Source: Paralithodes platypus
Lineage: Eukaryota; Arthropoda; Malacostraca; Decapoda; Lithodidae
Reading direction: 5' to 3'
NCBI GenBank assembly: GCA_032716605.1
Contig: CM064509.1
Span: 40,396,924 to 40,460,923, forward strand
Length of the DNA: 64,000 nucleotides
Within the stretch, counting starts at the first letter, position 1, and each line of letters opens with the position of its first letter. The notes beneath the pieces were generated by a model. It made no database searches. It saw only the letters and a program-made list of their open reading frames with translations, and was not told where the DNA came from. Below are positions 53,736 to 62,815 of this stretch, piece after piece. Position numbers and translations under genes: made by a program.

Positions 53736-54439
53736 TGTACTGGTACATATAATTAAAAACAAAAACAGAATGGAGGGTACATCCGTAGATTTATTCACGT
53801 TGAGTAGTTCTGGAACCCTGCAATAGATGGCGCTGAATTTGTTTTCGAAAAAGGGTATTTAACAAGTCATTGGAGACAGGTATAGTTCCACAAGCTTGGA
53901 AGCTTGCAAACGTAGTTCCGATCTTCAAAAAAGGTGACAAATCAATAGCATCCAATTACCGTCCCATTAGTCTTACATCAATCATAGGAAAGCTACTAGA
54001 GTCAATTATTGCTAGTAAAATTAGAAACCACTTAGATACATTTAATTTAATAAATTCTTCTCAGCATGGATTCACTCAGGGACGTTCTTGCCTTACTAAT
54101 TTGCTTAGTTTTTTCTCAGAGGTATATGAAGCAGTAGATAATGACAAGTCATATGATATAATATATTTAGATTTCAGTAAAGCTTTCGACAGTCCCCCAT
54201 GAGAGATTGATGAGAAAGGTTGAGGCGCATGGAATAGGTGGGGCGTTGTTGGGATGGATTAGGTCATGGCTAATTGGTAGGAAGCAGAGAGTCAGCATAA
54301 ATGGTACGAAGTCAGAACGGGGAGCAGTCAAAAGTGGTGTCCCCCAGGGATCTGTATTAGGTCCTCTGTTGTTTGTTATATACATAAATGACCTTGATTT
54401 AGGTATAACTAGTAGGATAAGTAAATTTGCAGACGATAC

Positions 54440-54837
54440 TGTAATGCCCTCGAAAATGTCCCGCACCCACAATAATACTAACCCGAGTTGACGTCAGGTA
54501 TAGCGTAAAATAGTCGTAGATGGTAAGTCCAATAAACTCATCACGTGATAACACCACGAGACTATCACCTGGTTCTTAAAAATCGGACTAAGGTTGCTAT
54601 ACTTTTAGTACGTCCGTGGTAGTACAGTGGGTTAGCGCGCGGGCCTGGTGGTGATGGTTGGGTCACTGACCAGGGTTCGAACCCCACCCAAGGCATCTCA
54701 AAACCTGTGGGTTTTTAGGGGGGTTAAATTCCCTTCAGAGGTTCGTACCCCGCGCCAGGTACCAGGAAAAGTTGATCCTAAAGGTAGCCTGGGGATATTT
54801 CAGGAGACCATGAATTCCCTTCACACCCAGCATTTCA
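54440..54837 (+). repeat. Gag-only element 5' LTR
   Basis: 398 bp, TGTAATG...CATTTCA. Confidence 0.93.
54620..54716 (+). promoter_or_regulatory. tRNA-like Pol III module in LTR 3
   Basis: A box 54620-54630, B box 54674-54684, T5 54712-54716. The only change nearby is 'cactgacc' for 'cactaacc'. Confidence 0.65.
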
Positions 54838-54838
54838 T

Positions 54839-54853
54839 TGGCGGCAGCGGTGG
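54839..54853 (+). promoter_or_regulatory. Primer binding site, tRNA-Leu type
   Basis: TGGCGGCAGCGGTGG. Animal tRNA-Leu(AAG) ends ...CCACCGCTGCCA-CCA, whose complement is TGGTGGCAGCGGTGG: 14 of 15 match. One base (t) separates it from the LTR. Confidence 0.75.
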
Positions 54854-54907
54854 TTCTTGATTCGGATAAAAGGTTGCATTACACTGCAAGTTTGGAACAG
54901 TAGAAGC

Positions 54908-55681
54908 ATGGCAACATCGCGAAATCTTCAGCCACTCGCACACATTCCCAAGTATGATGTAAACACATATGATATCACCAGTTACTTAGACATAATAAAG
55001 CCAGTGTACGATGTGGTACTTCATAATGACCGCGAAAAAAATCGCCATGGCAATTTTGCATATTATACAGTTGGGAGAAGCCGTTTCCCAACTTGTTGAT
55101 AAGCCTACCTTTAAAGAATGTATTCACCAAATGGTGACACAGAATACCTGGAACCAGTTTCGATCCTTCGTGATCCGGACTTTAGATCCACTTTTGGGTT
55201 CCCCGTCGCCCCCAAAATAATAAAAGTCGACGAGATCAAGTATGAAGGGGATATAAATGTGACCCTCATACAACTCTACAGATACGTGAGGACCACGTAT
55301 AGCTATGAAGATTACGACCAACAAAATGAACTCTTATTCACCGCTTTGTTAAACATCCTCCCACCCCACATCACCGCCCATCTCGACCCGTATGGCTTAT
55401 TCGAAGAACATATGCTCTCCATCAGAGAAGAATGCCTACGCAGTTCGATGAATCCCCTATCCAACCCTTCAGCCCCTATCCAAGACTCCGTGCACCCTTC
55501 CAAAATGACTTCCGGTGAAAGTCCAACCCCAGTGAACTCTTCCCCCACCAACCCTCCGCAGCCCCCCCCCAACAAGCCCCGTATTCTAGCTATGCCTACC
55601 TATGTAGGCCTACCACAACCAATTTTCCCCATGACCCCAGAAATGTTCAGCTATCCCCCACCAACAAAATTTCCCTTGTGA
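54908..55681 (+). pseudogene. Gag-like ORF, two frame changes
   Basis: The first ATG after the primer site is 54908. The frame runs to about 55030 ('YDVNTYDITSYLDIIKPVYD'). It then continues in another frame ('KIAMAILHIIQLGEAVSQLV', 'TWNQFRSFVIRTLDP') from a run of seven As at 55034-55040, and returns to the first frame at about 55190 ('APKIIKVDEIKYEGDINVT'), ending in a Pro-rich tail at 55681. No zinc knuckle is visible. It is called gag from its position after the primer site; no family match was made. The A-run shift could be a sequencing or slippage site. Confidence 0.6.
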
Positions 55682-56575
55682 CAGTTTTCCGTCGGTAGCT
55701 TGTGACAGTTTTCAGTCAGTAGCTCCCTTCCACCCCCACACAATTCACACCCCTAGAAAACTTCGAAACCCCAAACTTGACTCGCCCTCTCATGTCAAAC
55801 AAACTCACCAGTCCCAGATAACCTCTAACCAGACCGAGACTGCCACCAAGAAAATTCCCCAAACTCGTCCTGTTAATGTCAAATAAACCACCAACCCCAG
55901 ATAACCGCTAACCAGACCGTGACTGCCACCAAGAAGATTCCTAAAATTCGTCCTGTTAACAACCCCAAATCAATACATCAGTCCTCTACCAATAACCCCT
56001 GTTCTACACCTAACTCTTCCCCCACCAACCCGCCGCAGTCACCCCAAAATCCCGTTTCCTAACTCGCTCACCTCACCACCTGACCCTCCCACACGCGCCG
56101 TTAATCCTCCCCTCACGCGTGACGACCTAGGGACCCAACCATGTTCCCCCCTTCCCCCAGAAATGCTCAGCTATTTTCCCACCAACAAAATTTCCCTTGT
56201 GACAGTTTTCCGTCAGTAGCTCCTTTCCACCCCCCACAATTCACACACCTAATAAACTTCAAAACCCCACACTTGACTCACCCCCTCATGACAGACAAAC
56301 CCACCAATCCCATATAACCTCTAAACAAACCGTCACTGCCACCGACACACCCCACCCCTCTGATCCTCCCACACGCGCCGTTAATCCCCCCTCACGTGAG
56401 GCTCCCACCAAAGTGATTCCCCCCCTCATGCGTACCGAACACCTGCTCACCAGTCGGTCCCCCACCATCATGAGCCCAGCTAAACGTTCAACCTCCACCA
56501 ATTCCCACCAACAAAATCTCCCTTGTGACAGTTTTCCGTCAGTAGCTCCCTTCCAACCCCCCACAATTCACACCC
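55652..56575 (+). repeat. Non-coding internal region with repeated blocks
   Basis: A C-rich stretch with three partial copies of 'cccaccaacaaaat.t.cc' + 'cttgtgacagttttccgtc' (55658, 56171, 56506) and two of 'ccagataacc.ctaaccagacc' (55814, 55898). Probably decayed gag tail or polyprotein remnants expanded by duplication. Confidence 0.7.
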
Positions 56576-56739
56576 AGCATTTCATTGGTGGCAGCTAGGG
56601 AACGTGACCAGGTAGCTACGTGGAGCACCCGTCACGCGAACCCTATACCAACAATATTGAGATTGCTGAGGTAATACAGCTACGATACCTTACGACCTTA
56701 AAATAGGCTAGGGACTAGCCCAGTTAAAGAAGGATGTAA

Positions 56740-57137
56740 TGTAATGCCCTCGAAAATGTCCCGCACCCACAATAATACTAACCCGAGTTAACGTCAGGTA
56801 TAGCGTAAAATAGTCGTAGATGGTAAGTCCAATAAACTCATCACGTGATAACACCACGAGACTATCACCTGGTTCTTAAAAATCGGACTAAGGTTGCTAT
56901 ACTTTTAGTACGTCCGTGGTAGTACAGTGGGTTAGCGCGCGGGCCTGGTGGTGATGGTTGGGTCACTAACCAGGGTTCGAACCCCACCCAAGGCATCTCA
57001 AAACCTGTGGGTTTTTAGGGGGGTTAAATTCCCTTCAGAGGTTCGTACCCCGCGCCAGGTACCAGGAAAAGTTGATCCTAAAAGTAGCCTGGGGATATTT
57101 CAGGAGACCATGAATTCCCTTCACACCCAGCATTTCA
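56740..57137 (+). repeat. Gag-only element 3' LTR
   Basis: 398 bp, direct repeat of 54440-54837. Confidence 0.93.
56920..57016 (+). promoter_or_regulatory. tRNA-like Pol III module in LTR 4
   Basis: A box 56920-56930, B box 56974-56984, T5 57012-57016, unchanged from LTR 2. Confidence 0.65.
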
Positions 57138-57263
57138 GATACCATAATGGGGAGAACAATTGATTCAGATAGAGATATAGAGTGCCTCCAAAGGGATCTA
57201 GATACCTTACACGAATGGTCAGTAAATTGGCAGATGAAGTTTAACATTGACAAATGCAAGGTA

Positions 57264-57917
57264 TTAAAACCTGACAAGCGCGATATAGACCTAGGTGCTA
57301 GGGTAGTTATTTGTGCATTTCTAGCCCTGGATTCTGACAGAATTAGTTATATTTACAATATAAAGCATTATTTGTTTTCGGTATGCTTTTATTTTACATA
57401 TATGATGTATATATGAACCTTCAAGAGTGCTAAAATAAGTGGGAAAAGCATTTGGGTGGTGAAAAACGAAGATATTGGCCACCCGGTCATAATCTCAGGC
57501 GAGAGAGAGCCACAGGCAGCCCTCCCCTCTCGCTGTCTGGGAGTCAACTGAGACGAGCGGGGCGGTGTGTGCCGGTGTCTGGGTGTTGCATAACGATCTT
57601 TTATGCAACCCACTTGTGCTACATTATCGCGGGAGAGAAAAATAACCGATAAATGATGATAATAAGAGGATAAATAGGTGATAATTGAGGAGGGGGGGGG
57701 GGGAGGGGGGAATAAGGTGGGGAAGGAGGGGAGGGGGAGGGGTGAGAAACACATGGATGAGTACTAGAGGGGAATTATCTCACCTAGAGACAAAATCCTT
57801 TGTTTTGATAGGCCCTTTTTTTTTTTGGAAGGCTTTTTTTATGGTCTTGCTTCCGTGAGGCCTATCGCGTTCCCTATAGGAAGCCTTCCGTGAGGCCTAT
57901 CGCGCTTGCCGGGTTAA
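57264..57917. mobile_element. MITE E copy 1, TTAA duplication inside a LINE frame
   Basis: 654 bp between TTAA sites. Left AACCTGACAAGCGCGATATAG and right 'ctatcgcgcttgccggg' are inverted. The 'gcctatcgcg' motif is doubled near the right end (57847-57902). Removing the element and one TTAA restores the LINE-6 codon order (KCKV-L-K-IGK), which confirms the duplication. A partial relative is at 11295. Confidence 0.85.
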
Positions 57918-58639
57918 AGATAGGGAAGATGCATACAAATGTTAAATATAAACTAGCTAATGTGGAATTAGAAAACTCAAATTGTGAGAAAGATCTAGGT
58001 GTGTTTGTTAGCAATGATTTGAAGCCTAGACAACAGTGTATAAGCGTTCGAAACAAGGCAAACAGGATTCTCGGGTTCATCTCTAGGAGTGTGAGTAACA
58101 GAACTGCTGATGTTATCTTAAAACTTTACTTGTCATTAGTGAGACCCATATGGATTATGCTGTTCAATTTTGGTGTCCTTATTACAGAATGGACATAGAT
58201 TCATTGGAGAGAGTACAACGTAGAATGACAAAAATGATCCATAATATTAGAAATCTTCCGTATAAAGAAAGGTTGAAGAAATTAGGCTTACATTCGTTAG
58301 AGAGACGCAGAGTTAGAGGGGATATGATAGAGGTGTTCAAGTGGTTTAGTGGGATTAACAAGGGGACATGACAAATGTACTAAAGCTCAGTGATAGCGAA
58401 AGAACTCGTACCAATGGTTTCAAATTATATAAATTTGTTTCAGAAAAGATATAGGCAAATATTGGTTTGGTAACAGAGTTGTAGATGGGTGGAATGGACT
58501 ACCAAGTGCTATAGTGGGATTAAAAACGATAGGGAGCTTTAAGATAAAATTGGATAAGCATATGGACGAGAAGGGTTGGGTGTGAAGGGGGATCAGCAGG
58601 GTTGGGCCAATCAGCGCTCTGCAGACCCCCGTAATCCTG

Positions 58640-58800
58640 CGTTAATCTCTAACCGTTTTGGTAAGATGATCCTCAGGGTATTAGAGTGTTGAGCCTATAA
58701 TTGGGCTTTGTAATTGGGGTTGTATGGGACAGGGATCTGCCTTGCTTAGGCCAATCGGCTTTCTGCAGACTCCCATTTTCTTATGTTATGTTCTTATGTA
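58640..58800 (+). repeat. Extra LINE 3'-tail fragment
   Basis: 'gggttgtatgggacagggatctgcc' + 'ttgcttaggccaatcggctt' and 'tgcagactcccattttcttatg': a second copy of the LINE-5/6 tail directly after the first. Confidence 0.75.
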
Positions 58801-59729
58801 ACTGGCAACGTTTAGAGGCACCTTTTTATTAATAGAATGCATAGGAAGACTCTTATCTCCTATACACAATCTCTGCTGGGGACTGGGGAGGAAGAGAAAT
58901 GGGTGGGGGGGTTATAACAAAACAAAAAAACTGTCCCTTAAACTTTCCCTCCTACTAACGTTCCTGAGCCAGTACCGATTTAAAGGTCAGCCCTGTGGAT
59001 CTGCACGGTCTGCGGGCGGGTTCAAAAGAAGAAGAAGACAGGTGCATGGGGGCGTTTCGTTCGTGGCCACCCCATAGGGGATCACGGCGTCCGGCAATAG
59101 ATAGATATAAATTTCCTTTACTCCCAGCATTTCAGTAGCCTATAACTCGCTTTATGTTTATATTATGTATGTTGAACTTCGATCTTGTTTCTTCCTATAG
59201 GCCTATTGTTAATTTTAGTTAATCTATTTATAGGCTACACAATTTATGTCTAGCATAACAAATTAGCAGTGAATGTATTGTTTCTTCCTGTTTATTGAGT
59301 CCAAATACATTGTTTGTCTATCATAACACTAATATAGAAATTAGTCATGTAGGCTAGGCTATTACCCAACTTTTAGTTTTTTTCCCACTTGCATAATTAT
59401 GGCCTACACAAAATTGTTGTAGCTCGATCCTTCAGGAAGTATAAACATTTCACAATGCCATCAATTGATATATTGTATTTATAATACATGCTGGGTTCTA
59501 CTGTATGTATAAGTTAACTAAGTATATACATGTATATATGTATTAAGTCGGCAGTTAGCAAATATTTTTGTTAGTAGGCTATAAGTGACTGATTACATCC
59601 AATATCCTAATAATAAGGCTTATGCAGGAACACAAACTGTTGTATCAGAATATGGTTTAACTTCTGTGTTTATACTTGAAGACATCTGATCTGTGTATCA
59701 CACATATGCGACACTAAGTAGGCTATCAT
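58801..59729. other. No gene seen; possible LTR scar at 59113-59134
   Basis: AT-rich. 'ctcccagcatttca' at 59121-59134 is the same as the last bases of the TRIM LTR, perhaps a deleted solo LTR. Nothing else assignable. Confidence 0.4.
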
Positions 59730-59959
59730 TTAACCCTCTCCGACATATGACGCGATTTTGAGCCTATAGGGATACTTTAAAACCTTTGTTACCATCAGGG
59801 GTATTTAGAAACCTTTAGTTTAGTTACTTCAACCTCTACAGTTGTCTTTGAGTTAGCTGTGGGCAGAAAACTAATTTTGGAGGTAATTATAAGTGAGAGA
59901 ACTCCATTTCTTATTGCTAATCTGGAAACATCCGCGTCATATGAGTCTGAAAGGGTTAA
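59730..59959. mobile_element. MITE I, TTAA-flanked, 230 bp
   Basis: TTAACCCTCTCCGACATATGACGCG at the left; 'cgcgtcatatgagtctgaaagggTTAA' at the right. The inverted ends share ACCCT and CATATGACGCG. No ORF. Confidence 0.78.
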
Positions 59960-60499
59960 CGTGAATGTGGGCGTCCTCGTTGACCCATGGAAGTTGAAAT
60001 GGAAGTAGGACTGTCGGACTGGGACGGACCGTCGGAAGAGGCTTTAGCAGGCAGGCAATCCCCCTCCCCCACCACCACCAGCTGGGCCATTTAACTTCAC
60101 ACACATCGACCTTATGACATGTAGTACCGTGAAGGAGCATAACATTTCAAATGTTCTTTTCTGAATCTTTCCGTCTGTCTTCCTGAATAAAACTTTACTA
60201 GTTTCATAGAATGATGTACAAACATTGCAATTGCAGTGAACTACTACAGTAAGTAAATTGGTTTATAGTATTATTTCAATAAGATATCCCTTTATGCTCT
60301 GTAGAAGTTCGTGTCTTTGTTTACCAAAATACCGTGGTTTGAACCGACACTGAGGGCATCTGGCGGGAGAGAGTTTAAAATTTTGACTTTTTGTTTATGT
60401 ACTGATTTTATCATATACACACTTTTCAGTGCACTATAGATTATCCTTACTACTTCTATTAGAAACACTTCCTCTGTAGAGATAGTAAGTTACGAATAT
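59960..60499. other. No gene seen
   Basis: AT-rich, with one short C/CCA-rich patch at 60058-60082. No repeat recognised. Confidence 0.5.
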
Positions 60500-60960
60500 G
60501 GATCTGTAGTATTGGTTAAAATCAAAGAATGTTACATGAACGCTCGCTGAGTGGGATTGGCGGGAAATTCGTATGGCATCAGGGATTGGAGTTTGGCGCC
60601 ACTTATTGTTCACTGAGGGACTGGTGCTCGGGAGGGAAAGTGGCGCGCTTCGGTTTACCCCTCACAAGTGGAGTAAGTGTTACTTGTGTCTGTTCTGTGA
60701 CGGTCTGTTATCTTTTAGAATGTGTTTGAATATCTTCACTTACAGTAGGTGTTATAGATGTTGGATTAAGTACACAATGAAGGTGGTAAGTAGAGGGTGC
60801 AGTTTTGGCGGGCTGGCGGCCATCTCGAGGCCAGCATGGGTGACGCGCGGGAATGTGTCCTATTCTATTTGGCATTACAGTAGCTCTCTTCTTTGGTTTG
60901 CTAGAATGTATAGCCGAGAACCGGAAAGGTAAGAGACCATTGAGCATGGATTTTGTGTGA
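60500..60960 (+). promoter_or_regulatory. GC-richer promoter-like patch, tentative
   Basis: CpG content rises here. It contains 'ggcgggaaa' (60561-60569; complement TTTCCCGCC, an E2F-type site), 'tttggcgcc' (60592-60600), 'ttttggcgggc' (60803-60813) and 'ggcggccatctcg' (a YY1-like GCCATCT core). Near its end, 'accggaaaggtaagag' (60918-60933) has a good splice-donor sequence. These are consistent with a host gene's first exon, but no exon chain follows in the window. Confidence 0.3.
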
Positions 60961-62251
60961 ACAAATCTAGTTCATGCATCTATATGAAAAGCGGATGCAG
61001 CGTTGCCGCGTCTCTTCAAGTGGTGGAGGTGGCTGGTAGGTCTGGGCCGGACACTCGTTAAACATAACACATCCTGATTCGTGTGATACCCCTTCCTTCA
61101 TATATATTGTGGTGCAAGGTGGCTATGGTAGTGGGCAAAGTGTGGAAGGAGATTAATTATCATTTAGTAGTATAATGGAGTGGATGGAGGGTATTTAGTG
61201 GACGGTTCCTCGTGGCGTTCGGTTGGGCTGTGGTGGAGGCAGCTTCCACGGCCGCCCCGCTTCTCAACCTTGTGGACATTTAAACTGCTCTTGTATACCC
61301 CTGGGCTCTCGCCTGCCTTCACTTGCTGCCCACCTGTGCTTTGCAGCGGCAATGGGAATTTATTCAACGAATTCTCGAATGTATTTTATAGGTTTTATAT
61401 ACGTTATTTCCCAGTGCTATACTTTAGCAAGGGCATGAGGCACCTCTGTGAATGCTTTAAGCTTCCAATTTTCTTATAAATATTAAGCAATCTCTGAAAA
61501 AAAGTTTGTATGACAACTAGGCTATGATCAGATATGGTAGTACACTATTTTGTTTTAGTTTAGGTAGAATTAGGCCTACTTAGGTAGATTTCTGAAGACA
61601 TCATAGAAGTCACAGGCCTAGGCCTAGCCTATTAACTTTATGTTGTCAGTGTTGGATATAGTGGATAGACTATACTGTACCTTCAAGAAGGCCTAATTCT
61701 ATAGAATGTAAACCTAAGTAGTGTACTGTAATAGCACTACCACATTTCCAGTCACTTATGGCTCTCGCCCTAGTCACACCTGTGTAGTGTGATGATATTT
61801 TGACAGGTTAACGGGTATTAGCCTACTGGAGCACCAACAGTTAGCTCATCAACCTTTTTATACCTAGTAGATCTGGTAGAGCATATAGGCTACATCATTG
61901 CTATGTCATTAAGAGCATAGGCCTAAATGTATTATAAGGGAGATAGGCCTAGGCCTAATATATGAAAACAAGGTACGATTTTGCTAAGGCTACTGGACAC
62001 CTATTTGACAGGTACTGCCAAGGATTTAATACATATTTACGGTTTCCACGCATCCAACACAAAGCTACACCTTTTTCTGGTCCGGTAATAGTATTGAAAA
62101 CGATATACAGTAATAACTTTAAATGTGGTTTTCGTCGAGAATAAAACCGTGTTTGTGTCGAAAATTGGAAGTTTGGGTTCAATGTTATTTTAATACCACA
62201 AATTTTGTTGATATATTTGAAGATAAACAAAATATTGAATCTATAGCCTAT
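60961..62251. other. No gene that can be supported
   Basis: A GC-richer part (61190-61330) passes into AT-rich DNA with many 'taggccta' words. Short ORFs lack recognisable domains. Confidence 0.45.
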
Positions 62252-62495
62252 GCTCTAAAGATCATAAGAAAATTTGGTTTAACCCTCGGCAAAACCTAAT
62301 AAAGTATGGTACTAAAATGTCTTTTTCGTAACAAGGTTGTCAATACGGTACTTCCAGTTATCGATAGCTCTAAAGACCATATGAAAATGTGTTAAACCCT
62401 CGGAAAAACTTAATAGGCCTATAAAAGTATGGTATTAGCCTAAAATTTAATTTTCGTAACAAGGTTGTCAATACGGTACTTTCCCGTTATCAATG
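62252..62495 (+). repeat. 115-130-bp tandem duplication
   Basis: 'gctctaaaga.cata.gaaaat' starts copies at 62252 and 62367. Both contain 'aaccctcgg.aaaac.taata' and 'ttttcgtaacaaggttgtcaatacggtac'. The second copy has about 15 extra bases. Confidence 0.9.
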
Positions 62496-62520
62496 TACAA
62501 TCAAAGCTGAAGATTGCAGA

Positions 62521-62815
62521 GTTGTTGTTGTTGTTCCCAAGGTCCCGAGCAAGGCCAAGGCCATAGAGCGCCCCCACAAAACCCTTCCTGCTTACCACTA
62601 ACAAAACCCAGGTGACCGAAGCCACTCTAAGGCAGGGAGCTGAGGAGGGCGCGGAAACGCCCGAGAAACCAAAGCCCCACCCAAGGCCCTGTGCCCCTCA
62701 GCAATTATGAAGGGAAAGTTGAGGGGCAAGGGAAAAAATGTGACGCTTTGGCTCCCAATCTGCCAACTTTTAGGTTGGCAGTAGGGAGGTCGATCCACGG
62801 AAAAGATGCCGTCAC
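62521..62815 (-). repeat. Possible SINE-like repeat with (gtt)n end
   Basis: A G/C-richer 280-bp island bounded at the left by (gtt)5 and containing the hairpin 'gccaacttttaggttggc' (62762-62779). If it is a SINE it lies on the minus strand with an (aac)n tail, but no A/B boxes are evident. Confidence 0.3.

Larger units (their letters stand above)
54440..57137 (+). mobile_element. Gag-only LTR retrotransposon (TR-GAG-like), 2698 bp
   Basis: LTRs 54440-54837 and 56740-57137 belong to the TRIM family. A perfect 5-bp target duplication GATAC lies at 54435-54439 and 57138-57142, and the interrupted LINE frame resumes across it. A primer site TGGCGGCAGCGGTGG (54839-54853) matches the complement of tRNA-Leu 3' ends but for one base. 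The internal 1.9 kb holds a frameshifted gag-like ORF, three copies of a 'gtgacagttttccgtc.gtagctc' block, and, at 56571-56739, a second LTR-end scar plus the complete TRIM interior. No protease, RT or integrase. It resembles plant TR-GAG elements in structure. Confidence 0.88.
53846..58620 (+). pseudogene. CR1-like LINE-6, split by an LTR element and MITE E
   Basis: Same family as LINE-5. Part 1 (53846-54439): 'ANVVPIFKKGDKSIASNYRPIS', 'SSQHGFTQGRSCLTNL', 'YLDFSKAFD' with an indel, '[15 protein letters not shown]', 'ISKFADDT'. Part 2 (57138-57267), immediately after the LTR element: 'DRDIECLQRDLDTLHEWSVN' and 'KFNIDKCKV'. Part 3 (57918-58620), after MITE E: 'CEKDLGVFVSNDLKP', 'NKANRILGFISRSV', 'MDYAVQFWCPYYRMD', and the 3' UTR 'gtgtgaagggggatcagcag'. 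The Y/F-A-D-D box is split from its C-terminal region by the LTR element. 5' truncated. Confidence 0.9.

Noticed and set aside
60573..60932. 119-codon ORF as a host gene
   Set aside because: No domain, odd composition, and it overlaps promoter-like DNA. Nothing supports translation.
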